DNA from: Liolophura sinensis
Taxonomy: Eukaryota > Mollusca > Polyplacophora > Chitonida > Chitonidae
NCBI RefSeq assembly: GCF_032854445.1
Contig: NC_088301.1
Span: forward strand, 25,280,402 to 25,344,401
Length of the DNA: 64,000 bases
Reading direction: 5' to 3'
Shown here piece by piece: positions 1 to 11,054 of this stretch. Made by a program: the position numbers and the translations under genes. How positions within the stretch are numbered: position 1 is the first letter of the stretch; every line of letters begins with the position of its first letter. The notes under the pieces were generated by a model that was not told the origin of the DNA, did no database searches, and worked only from the letters and a program-made list of their open reading frames with translations.

Positions 1-152
1 ACAGCATTAAGGTGGGTGGAAACCCACGACCATCCGCAGGTTGCTGACAGACCTTACTAGGTACGGCTGGAGAGGAAGCCAGCATGAGCTGGACATGAAC
101 TCACAGTCATTACGCTGCGCTAACGCGCTAACCAACTGAGCCATGGAGGCCC
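1..152 (-). mobile_element. SINE-A copy (tRNA-derived), cut by the left window edge
   Basis: Minus-strand copy with its tRNA-like head at the right. Read on the minus strand, the head starts GGGCCTCCATGGCTCAGTTGG (A-box-like) and is followed by GCGTTAGCGCAGCGTAATGA. The conserved body (GGAAGCCAGCATGAGCTGGA on plus, CGACCATCCGCAGGTTGCTG on plus) runs to the window edge. A segment around the B box is shorter than in full copies at 49037-49310 and 58519-58778. Confidence 0.85.
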
Positions 153-183
153 AATGTAGAAGGAATTAAAATTCCGTATTAAA

Positions 184-260
184 CGCCAGGTTTGAATCCA
201 CACAATATGACCTAGCTACGGAACAGCAACACACTTAACCACTAGATCAAGTCCTGCTCC
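184..260 (-). mobile_element. tRNA-like SINE head (different family)
   Basis: On the minus strand the stretch has an A-box-like TGATCTAGTGGTTAAGTGT and a B-box-like GGATTCAAACC about 35 bases later, in tRNA spacing. It does not fold into a convincing intact tRNA and sits next to another SINE. I read it as the head of a tRNA-derived retroposon or a tRNA pseudogene. Confidence 0.4.
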
Positions 261-637
261 AAACAAGGTTTTATGTATTTTTGCATTCCAAAACAGACAA
301 TCTTGGTAGGAGTGTTGAACATTCATCCCACCTCAATCATGGAAGCTAAAAAAATTGTGATGTCCAAACTTTAATACCATGACAATGCTCTTACTGTAGC
401 AAACTGTTCCCTTCATTCGCTGTAACTTAAATTGTTAAGCTGTAACCACAACAACCTAAAACAAGACCTGGTCCTATCATACTGATAGGAAAAGCGCGTC
501 AAAGTAAAATAAACTACAATTTTCATGTTGTAAGATACAGAATTTCTTCAGCTCCAATGACTTTCTGTTTCTGAGTTTACTCTCATGTGTTAAGACTCCA
601 AGACAACATTGTCACGGATGAAAAACAATTAACATTT

Positions 638-733
638 GTTTATTTATTTACCTCATAGATATTATTCACCATATTCAAGAATATTTCACATATACACTGA
701 ATGGCAACCAGCATTATGGTGGGAGGGGCCACA
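638..733 (-). mobile_element. SINE-A 3' fragment, divergent
   Basis: TTTATTTATTT tail, then CATATTCAAGAATATTTCAC and CAGCATTATGGTGGG, which match the 3' half of SINE-A in reverse orientation. The head is missing. Confidence 0.75.
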
Positions 734-2470
734 TTTAACATTTGTGTACACATCAGCTAAGACTTAACATCAAAGTACCATGGGCAAAGATCGAAAAACA
801 AAAGAGATTCTTTTTACATGTATCAGACAAAATCATTTGGGCAAACATGCTCCTCATGACAACATGATTTAAACTTCCCATATGGACTGCTGTGAATGTT
901 TTAATCTTACGGATGTGTTGTTGTGGGCACCTTAATGGCAAAACCTGTCCACTTTGTATGGACACTTCTTTCCTTACTTTTTTTTCGTCATCTGACAATT
1001 TTTTTTTTCTGTTGTTGTCTATGATGTCAGTGCAACTTTTGAAATTCAGCTTCACTTCACTAGTCCACTCAGAGTAGCTTTTATTTCAAGAGCCAATTTC
1101 CAGACACACTTCAGTATGTTTACCCATTTCTCATAGCCAACACATTAAGATTGCTGATTATTTTTCTACTTGTGCTAAATGCACTCTGAACGAAAAGAAA
1201 TCTCCTGAACGATACCGACTAAAAAAAGGGGAAATTATGAGGTTTCTGCTGGTGGCATCCATGATTTTTTGGGTGTTTTTTTTGTAGGCGAGTAAATTAG
1301 GTTTACTTAACACAGTGTAAATACTGGTCCAACTACATGTACATTGGGTGCCGGCATGTTCAGCTAAAAAACACAAACTACTTATAGTCATGCAGTTGGG
1401 CTCTCAGCTCTTTTAAGGCTTTGAGGTAAAATAGTACGGCCTGATTTCATCTTCAGCATTCTGTGTCTATTACATCGGCTTTTAAAAACAGGTGCTCTGA
1501 ACATGCAAGATGTGTGTTCTTTCTCATTAGCTGACCTATCACAGATCTAATTTACACATGTATTGTGTTTCAATCCTTGGAGTCTTGAAGTTTTTTTGGC
1601 AAAAAATGAAATGTTAAAGCTTGGTACTATAGAGACTAGGCTAGGCAATGGACTTTTATATCCAGTATAACAGACATAAGAGATTTTTCTTTGCTTTTAA
1701 TCAGATGTAATGTTTCCATTTTCAAAAAATAAAGCAAACAACAAATATGTGCTTAATCAAGAATTTTTTTAGAGATTTTTTTAGCCCTTGATTTTTTAAA
1801 TTCAGCATCAAATAAATTCAGACACAGTCTTAATGCCTTTCTTGGGGATCACTGAATTTATGATTAAGAAAATAGCCAAACAGAAAAAACAAAAACTGAG
1901 TATTTTTGTTGATACCGTACATGTACATGTATTTCTTATTTTATATATGCCTTCAATATAAAACAGTACTTCACTTTCCACAAAAATCATGGAACCTGGA
2001 CAAGATTCTGGTGCATTCCTGCAAGGCAAATTCTGGTAAAAAATGACCAAAACATAGACCTGTAAACCCATGACAATAATGGTCCGGCTCTGAGAATGCT
2101 ACATGTATGCACAACTTATACTTTTGCCTGGAGTATCTCACTGGCAGTCCTGACTGGATTCAATGTTGTTTAATATGGTTTGTTAAACAAGAGTATATGT
2201 CATGTAGATACAATAATACCTAATACAGTCTTTCATAGTTACATCTGCATACCGATGGACAACATAAAGGCAATATTCCGCAGAAAAAACATTGTAAATA
2301 TTGAACATTAACAAGACCTGAAAAGTTTAATTTGCAAACAAGAAACTATGCAAGAGTGACATGCCTAGATTTAAACTTCTGCCCACGTCTTATTGGTAAA
2401 AGTTATCACCTGAACAGTGCCACAATGACTACTCTTTGTTTGTGTATCAATTACGATACACTATTTGGAT
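734..2470. other. AT-rich gene-free stretch
   Basis: Only short open frames of random character are present, on both strands. No exon with good junctions, repeat array or recognisable element was seen. Confidence 0.4.
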
Positions 2471-2479
2471 GAGTGGATA

Positions 2480-2930
2480 TGAGTACAACTTAATGCCAAC
2501 GGATATGTCAGGTCTGCTCATTATGGAATGTGGTTGCATGGATAAGCAATAATGACTTCTGCTAATATGTCAAAGCTGTTCATTTTAGACAGTAAATTTA
2601 TAATGTCCACTGACAGCATGGAACATCTGTCTATCACTGTAGGTGGACAACATCTGGATCAGATTCTGTGTCTTCTTATCTTCTCATTAGATGGTAAGCA
2701 TATTGGTTTAATAAAGTATATATCCTATGGGCATGAGCTTGAGTCTTAATGTCCACTGATGGCACATAACACCTGTTTGACATCATGTAGACATGAGTTT
2801 ATGCCTAGTTTTAAAGACATGGTAAGCACTAAAGTTCAAGACAGTGGACATCCTGTACTACATACAGATGTCCACTGATAATACATACTGTCTGATTAAA
2901 ATTGAGAATGAACAACATGAGGAGGTGCAC
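2480..2930. repeat. Degenerate repeat with recurring ATGTCCACTGAT
   Basis: ATGTCCACTGA recurs near 2602, 2750 and 2868, together with variants of 'gagtnnaatgcc' (2480, 2740, 2800, and again near 3250). The units are too diverged to set a clean period by eye. Confidence 0.4.
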
Positions 2931-3105
2931 TTAAAGAGATCCATAAATCAATTTTGATTGGCTGGTGTGAGAGATAGGCGAGTCCAGGCTAAATTTCTGA
3001 TATCGTATTCATTCAAGCATGACCAAGGCCTGGTTTAACCCTGGAAACCCTATCTCTACTGTCAGCCAATCAGTGTCCATTCTGTATCCCTTAAAACGTC
3101 TCCTT
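2930..3105. mobile_element. Foldback (MITE-like) element
   Basis: The arms 2956-2978 and 3049-3071 are imperfect inverted repeats (18 of 23 positions, both sharing GATTGGCTG and GAGATAGG). The similarity continues weakly outward to TTAA near both ends. It is a small non-coding element with about 70 bp between arms. Confidence 0.45.
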
Positions 3106-3668
3106 ATTTATGATAGGCGTTTACATGTCATTGGTTTTACAGTTGATATTTGACAGCCTGAGGCTGTTCTGCTGCTCCTTCATTATTACCACATCAAATA
3201 ATACAGGAAGTTTGCTCTTCTTAGCACGTGTACAAAAGGTGGACATGAGTTAATGCCTGTTAAGGATGTTATCCCCGTTGGTTACCAACTAAGTACTTGA
3301 GTAACTTTTGCATTGATTCCACGCACATGTACACGAAATGAGTAAGATTCATAATTTTAGTGACACCGATCATGTCAACTGACAACAGTTGTCTTTGCAT
3401 CACACGTTAGCACGTTCAAGCTGCTAGATGGAGTCCTACTACTATACTGAACACAGCTGAGCGCTTCGATATCCGGGTAGAAAAACATTACTTTCGTTGC
3501 CACTACGCTACGCCATGTGAACAAAGCGAGTGCTCTGTGTTATTTGACTCGGAGCTAGTGACATGCCTCCAGTTTCCCTCTAACTGTCACAATTATCCCG
3601 TTATGTACAATCGATCTACGTATGAAAATACCTCGTGGTATATAAAAAACGATGACCGCATTACTTAC

Positions 3669-3790
3669 CCGTCCATAACTGCGTGAATATGAGATGAAAT
3701 GTTTGCGCCGTGTTCGGAGTGATTCACCCTCCAATTGTCAGTCAGCAAAATGGCGGTAAAACAATCACGAGGCTATGGATAGGCCAACAC
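3669..3790 (-). other. Possible minus-strand promoter / first exon
   Basis: Read on the minus strand, an ATG at 3676-3674 is followed eight bases later by a strong donor (GTAAGTAA starting at 3668), with a less AT-rich stretch upstream. An AAAATGGCGG motif (plus strand 3748-3757), similar to a YY1 promoter site, lies at its upstream end. This is the pattern of a first exon with a short coding start whose other exons would lie to the left or outside the window. I could not find a recognisable second exon in 1-3660, so this is only a hint. Confidence 0.25.
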
Positions 3791-4233
3791 GCATCGAAAA
3801 ATATAGCAACGAACCTCTGGAATACATAAAGATGAGCTACGTGTACATAAACAATAAAATGATCGCAAAAACAGTGCTAAAAAGTGCCTTTGGTAACCTT
3901 TTCTGTTTTGAACACGTCCTAAGCTTTTGGTAAAGAGAGTATAAGACTTACACACAAAGTGCCCGGATTTCTTTCTGTGGAGGGTCTAGAATACAAATTC
4001 GACACTCGAAAAGTTCATCGTTCAACAAATATTCACAAACATTATTCTACATTAAAGCTATTTTTTTTCATTGTCATATTAAACAACCTGAAATGAAGTA
4101 AATACAACTGAAGACAAAACAGTAGTGAGTGATAAATACAGATTTTACTGAGCCCTTTGGAGCCTCTGTAATCCACAGCAGCATGAATGGGCGAAGCTAA
4201 AATTAAACGAGCGGTTCGAACCCAGAATAAGAC

Positions 4234-4410
4234 ACTTATTTATTTTTTTTATCTGATTGGTGTTTTATGCCATATTCAATAATATTTCACTTATACGACG
4301 GTGGCCAGCATTGTAGTGGGGGTGGGGGGGAGAGAGGGAACCGGACAGAGCCAGGGGAAAACTCACGACCATCCGCAGGTTGCTGGATGACTTTCCCACG
4401 TAGGCCTGCT
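4234..4410 (-). mobile_element. SINE-A, 5'-truncated
   Basis: T-rich tail, GATTGGTGTTTTATGCCATA, CTTATACGACGGTGGCCAGC, and CGACCATCCGCAGGTTGCTG in that order on the plus strand, which is the 3' two thirds of SINE-A in reverse. It contains an expanded G run at 4318-4330. Confidence 0.85.
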
Positions 4411-4617
4411 AGTTTTGAAATGGTATCACATAATAATAACAGTATTTTGATCACATCCCCAACAACAAGAAAGCCTTGTAATTTTTGTTTTGTGAAATGA
4501 ACATTAGAAATTATATATTGGGGCTATACATCTTACCATGTGTGGGCCCATCTGACTGGCATCACAGTGGACTTTGCCAAATTATTTATTTATCTATCTA
4601 TCTATATATCTATCTAT

Positions 4618-4720
4618 TTTAATGGTGTTTTACGAAGTACCCGAGTTAATATCACTTATACGACTGCGACCAGCATTATTGTGGGAGAAAACCGGGTAGG
4701 GCCTGAGGAAACCCACGACC
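4618..4720 (-). mobile_element. SINE-A 3' fragment next to an (ATCT)n tract
   Basis: GGTGTTTTACGAAGTACC, CACTTATACGACTGCGACC and GGAAACCCACGACC match the SINE-A 3' half in reverse. A run of TCTA/ATCT repeats at about 4588-4616 takes the place of the usual tail. Confidence 0.75.
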
Positions 4721-4952
4721 AGCATGTGGTGATGAAATGCATGTTTTCATGTATATAACAAACGTATGCCTATAAATCTAACTACATGTATACATAAACA
4801 GCTAGCAGCTTTGTATACATAACCGTGTTCGCTGTAAATAAAGACATAAGGCCTACTATATATTATGTATTGGTCTGCGCTCGTTGTCCTCGTGGTACAA
4901 GCATTGCCCACCGCTGCATACCTGTGTATAGGCCTACGTAAGTAATATATGG

Positions 4953-5139
4953 GCGACCAATGCGGATGCTGTGAGTTCAAGTCCGGCTCATGCTGGCTTC
5001 CGCTCCGGTTGCAAGTTGGAAGGTCTGCCAGCAACCTGCGGATGGTCGTGGGTTTCCCCCGGGCTGTGCCCGGTTTCCTCCCACCATAATGCTGGCCGCC
5101 GTCGTATAAGGGAAATATTCCTGAGTACGGCGTAAAACA

Positions 5140-5142
<3 letters not shown>
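4953..5142 (+). mobile_element. SINE-A, 5'-truncated
   Basis: Begins at the B-box region (GTGAGTTCAAGTCCGGCTCA) and runs through GGATGGTCGTGGGTTTCCCC to GAGTACGGCGTAAAACACC. The normal AAAT tail is replaced by a (TA)n tract. Confidence 0.85.

Positions 5143-5214
<72 letters not shown>
5143..5214. repeat. (TA)n microsatellite
   Basis: About 35 uninterrupted TA units directly after the end of a SINE-A copy. The tract probably grew from its A/T-rich tail. Confidence 0.95.
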
Positions 5215-5217
<3 letters not shown>

Positions 5218-5524
5218 GATTATATTATATTATTTAGGATTCTAAATATCGTTTCCTTTTGTGCATATGTTCTCAGAAGCCCCAGTCCCAAAGGTCGTTG
5301 GTTCAAACCTCCAAAGGGTTGCCCTGTGAAATACTGAAATCACAATGTATTTATAAGACTTCTCGTATCAAGCGGTATATATATATATAGATAGAGATGT
5401 ATGTGCATATCTTTATGAGTGTGTGTGTGTGTGTCTACACTGATAATCGGTGTTATCATTTTGTTCAATGTACAAAGGTTTTACGGTTTAGATTTGTGAA
5501 CAGGTTGTATATGGCTTGTCTCCG

Positions 5525-5880
5525 ACACGTGGAGGCCACAACAATTACAAGGAGGAGGAAACAACTGTTATAACGTAGAAGAAATAACAGTCATAACGTA
5601 GTTATCAATCAGCTATAACGTGGAGACAACAACAGTCAAAAAGTGGAGACAACAACAGTTATAACTTGGAGACAACAACAGTTATAACGTGGAGACAAGA
5701 CCAGTCAAAACGTGGAGACAATCACAATTATAACGCTGAAACAACAACACTTATAACGCAGAGGCAACAAGTTATAACGTGGAGGCAAATACAATTATAT
5801 CATGGAGGCAACAACGGCTGTAACGTGGAGGTAAAAACAGTAGCAACCTGGTTACAACAACAACAACGTGGGCGGTAACA
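5525..5880. repeat. About 21-bp minisatellite upstream of the thioredoxin-like gene
   Basis: Units of the type GTGGAGACAACAACAGTTATA recur about 15 times with substitutions and small length changes. The array ends about 55 bp before the ATG at 5935, so it sits where the promoter or 5' UTR is expected. Confidence 0.85.
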
Positions 5881-5934
5881 TCATTTACAACGAAAGATTT
5901 ATAGACATAATCATAAAGGGGTTCAACCTTTGAA

Positions 5935-8900
5935 ATGTATTTCAAAGTTTCAAGCAACATGATCGTTTATTATTTGTTTGGTTTAGCTCTTTTATTAGCC
6001 ACGTTTAGCGTCGACGTCAGCTTTAGTCAAACCGAGTCTGATGACGAATCTTACCATCTGATCAGTGTCGACTACACGAAGTTCTCAGAGCAGGTGCTCC
6101 ACAGCAACGACTCGTGGATCCTGATCTTTTATCGTGGTCAAGTCGATCAGAAGTGGAAAGAGCTGGCTAAATCGGCGCGTGGATTGACTTGGCTAGGTAC
6201 TGTGGATGTGAAGTCGCAGTCCAAACTACTCCAAGAATTGGTAAGCCACATGGCTATACATGTACACAATGTTAATTTACATACATTATTGCTTGGCTTT
6301 TCAGGATAATAGTGATTCCCCTTTGGCTTAGCACACGTTTAACAGATGTCAAACCGTGCACCAGCAAACCCTCAATAATCCAACCATTCAAAATTTGGAA
6401 TCAAGAAGCGTAACTGACGACCGCCTGCACTTATAGCCTACCTTGCCTGTTCGAATATCAGGCAAGGTATAAGTGCTGGCGGTTTAAAAGACAAACTGTT
6501 GACCATGAAATCTAATGACTAGAATAATGAAGCCACTCCAAAAAAGGCAAAAAGCAAAATAAATTCCCAACGAATAGTTCTGTTCTGTTTTCGAACAGCC
6601 AGCATGTACTTTGCCCGAACTTGGCGGAAGTTCAAACTCAACACATGGCGGATGTTGATTCGATATGTTCGACTTAAAAATCTAAATTCCTGGACAACTG
6701 TTTAAAAATTGTTTACCGATGCAGGTTTGTACACGTCAACACATCGGATGACTTAGCGAATTAACGTAAGCCAATTGCAAGGTTCGAGTTGTTAAGGTCA
6801 GTGAAATTTTCCGCTCTACGTATATAAGCAACAGCCCGGTCCGACTGTCTTAGTTTGGCTTGGGGTATAAGGCAGGCTTTCAGCACTCTTTGGGTACCTG
6901 CTTAATGCCACTGCCGCTCTCAATGTTACTACATTTATAATGCTGTTTCCAATGCTGCCCACAATACCTGACACCCTATATACCGTCTAACTTTATACTG
7001 ACACCAATTAAAATGCATGGTCTAACCTCTTATGCTGATATTCGCCACTGTATCACTGTAATATGTAATATTACCAAGTAATAAGTGTCGTTAAGCAATA
7101 ATAATATTATTCATTCGTACATGCTAATGAACGCCAAACAAATTACCAAGATTGCCAATTTTAACATTTATGGCTGACCTGACACGGGGTTATGTACTGA
7201 TAAACAGTTATCTGTCTTCATTCTACATGTTCTAGAAGCGGATTCCCAGATTCGCAATAATGTCCTGAGCTCTATGGGCTCTACTTAAGGCGGGCATTAC
7301 GATCTATTGAGGTTGTAGCCGTTTGTTCCCTATTGACATGACACTGGCAATTGCCTTCCACAAGTACCATCAGCTAACTATGTAAGTGGCGGATTAGACC
7401 CAAGTCTCTTTATCTGGCGACCAGCACATTTCTGACCTCCTAGGCTAACGGACATGGGTGTCAGGTAAAAATCCCCGCTGACTTACAACATTTCCCCTCT
7501 CGTTTATCTCTTGTCCTACACGGTTAGACGGAGAGAGATCTCTAATCCCCTCACACGGAAACTGCCCCCCGAGGGCTAGACCCCGCTTGAATCAGAAGCA
7601 GGATAAACACAGGACGCTATCTGACAAGAGTGTTGAGTCCCCGACCAAGAGATCAAATGTCTGACCAGTCAACTGGACACGAGGCCTTCCCTCGTCGAGA
7701 GAGGCTACTTCCGGTGTCTGACGGGTGCACAGTGACAGATTATCTGACTCAGCGCATTTTCTCCGAGCTCATGCATTAACTAATCTGATAGGCTATAATA
7801 TGCTCTGCGCATCTATCAGACTATAAGAATATATACAATGACGATGCATCCGCGGCTAGCTGTCTGACATCAAAGAAACGGGTTCGGTACATTGACGGTA
7901 TATACCTTCCTTCCTCTCTGTACAATCTTGGTTAAGTGCATTGAAGAATTTAACAATTAGGTAGAACATGAAAGGGAAGAAGTTTACAAGCCATCTTTCT
8001 TGTGAGGGTACAAGAAACATCACAGGCGTACCAAAAATAGACAATAGATGATATACACGGGATGGATGGCATCACAGATTGAGCTGCAACCTGACTCTGT
8101 CTTGGAATTAAAGTTTGAAGAAAGCATCCACGCATTATTAGGTCATTTTTCTTGTAACTGACTATAGTAAAAAAAATATACACATGTAATAATCTTGGAA
8201 GTACAAACACAAGTGATGCCACCGTACAGTCCAAGTCAACCGCCTTATCTTGGTATTTCCATTTAAAGGAGAAGAAAACTTAAAACAATGACACTATGGG
8301 CTGAAAAGAGCACATTTTTTTCTATCTGGTGGTGCCTGTTGCATAATTTTGCGAATTTTCCTCCTCATACACGTAAAGCCTGAAAACGGCAAAGCTGGCA
8401 CAAATCGCTGAGCCCATGGCGTCCTCCATCTTTAACACCCTGTAATTTATGCTGGGGGTGTGTTGCCTCTCAGACATTGAGAGTCGTTAAAACTGCCCGC
8501 TTGTTCGTGTAGCCTCATGACCTTCGTCCAACATTCCGATTTCCCGATCGTCAAGCGGAAAACGAACTGTACTGTTCGCTACCTTCTGAGAAGAAGAGTT
8601 CTACCGGAAATGTACGAACTGTACTTCGGCGGTTTCCGACGGCAATTCTCCTCCTAACACAGAAGACTTCAGGACTAGTTCTTAGGCAAAATAGAGTCTG
8701 AGAAGAAGAGTTCTACCGGAAATGTACGAACTGCACTGCGGCGGTTTCCGACGGCAATTCTCCTCCTAACACAGAAGACTTTAGGACTAGTTCTTAGGCA
8801 AAATGGAGTCGCCCACAGCGGATTTTGGCACTGACTTTATTTATGATTTATCAGCCTGAGGTACATATTAGAATTGTTTTTATGGCATGCTCCTTCGAGG

Positions 8901-10993
8901 AAATGCATACTCTTTTCAATGGTATTTGTTTGATATTTAAATTTTCTTCTCCTTTAAGGAGGGCATACAGTATGGTCGAGTAGGTGTTATTGTCTGACCT
9001 AGTTAGGCGCGCGCCATAGACATGGTGTGTTTGGAATAGTTGTTTCGGTGAGGCAAGACGAGGAGTATGTTGAGATGGGCATATAACAAAGGGATGCAAA
9101 CGAGACTTGACAAATATAGCTGAAAGACACGTTTAAAAAGAAACAAAAACGGAAGTACACTTTTCATTGCTTGTACAACGACAATGGGTTAAAACGCCTT
9201 TTGACTGTTTGGAGTTTTTTTTTGATGTTGTGTTCTGCAACGTCCTTTTTCTGCTCATACACGTTACAAAAGAAAAAAGAGGGAAAAAACGGGCATGTCG
9301 CAGTTCAACACGCTACGACATTGTTAATGTATACCTAACGAAGGGCATTTTTTGTACCCGTCTCTTCGCCTATATAAACATATATCATGCGCCGTCGTAT
9401 AAATGAAATATCCATGTATGCACACGACGTAAAACACCACCAAATAAATAACGTTAAAGAAATCATGTCATCAAAATTATGACGCGCAAAAAGTGCATGC
9501 AATTAAACATGATGGTCTGTGGCCTAATGAACGCCTGCCTCGAAGTCGGATCAAACCCGACCCGGGTTTGATCCAAAAGGTTTTTAAAATGGTACTTATT
9601 TCTGCCTCGATAGATGCTCTACACTGAGAGGCTAGAGCAAGGCCCTTTGTCAGTATAATGTGACTGGGTTGGGTGTCATGTCTGGTGTCTTCGGCATGAT
9701 ACTACAGTGGTTGCTGCACTTTGGCGGCATGGATTCGCTCTACCACAAGAAGGCATGGTGTATATACACGGCACACATCTAATTGATTTTCCTGATTGAA
9801 ATAATTGTTAAGTACGACGTTAAACTGCAAGCATTCATACATACATATGCAATTAAACATGCCTTTATCCACATGTTAAGGGGCGATACTCAAACATCCA
9901 TATGCGTTTCAATTTGTTGTCTTCTTCAGGGTTTGGATGCGGCCAATGTTCCAAAGGCACGAGTTTACCCTTTTGGTGGATACAGTCAGAAACTTTCAGA
10001 ATGGCAGGACGTTCATGACTGGAAGGAAGCGGAGAGGTTCGCCCTCAAATCCATCCCTGCCGACATCCCTGTACTGTCGTCTTCAACCATTGACCGGTTT
10101 ATTAAGGACAGCCATTATTCCTCATCCACACCCAGATTTCCAGCCGTATATCTCACAGGTATATTTATGCACAGCCATAGAAACCTTTAACAAAATCAGG
10201 GGCATCCTTGGCGTAGCGTGCTAGCGCAACACAATGACCAAGGAAGCTCTCACCAATGCGACCATTGTGAGTCAAGCTTATGCTGGCTTCGTTTCCCGTC
10301 ATATACGTGGCAAGGTCTGCCAGCAACCTTCACCCACCATAACTCTGGCCGCCGTGACGTAAGTTAAATGTTCCTGAGCATGACGTAAAATTTCTATCAA
10401 ATAAATAAATTTTAAAACATTTATTTGGTTGTGTTTAATGCCCAATTCAAGAATATTCATTGACTTTTACGAAATATGAAGTAAGGAAACCTGGCAGAAT
10501 TCGGGGGAAACCACCAAATCTCGCCATACATGCCGTCCTCCACAAGTCCACTCCAGCTGAAGTCCTCCAGTTTTTTTCAGTAAACTTTCACTTGAAGCAT
10601 GCAGTTTTTGTGGTAGTAAGAATGTGTCAGCATGAATGCTTTTGACTGATGCCTTGAAAGAGATCCTTTTTATCAAAAAAGCAATTAACGCCATGGAATC
10701 TTAAAACCGTCTACATATAATGTTGACATATAGTGCCCTTCTGCGTGATTTTTTGTACAGTTAGATAGGAGTTTGCTAGAACGGGACGATGGGTGAATGT
10801 ACTTCCGATTTCAACTTTCATTAAGATAAAATATCCTCGCAAAGTGAAGAAACAAAAATAGTGTGATAATTGGTGTCATGTCATACGATGATAATAGGCC
10901 TATTATATTAAGAAACGAAACAGTTATACTTATATCAGATCAGATCAGATTACATCAGATCACAAAATAATCAGTGTAATATTGTTTTAATCC

Positions 10994-11054
<61 letters not shown>

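Noticed and set aside
753..1077. Overlapping frames on both strands
   Set aside because: Low-complexity T/A-rich translation with no domain or junction support.
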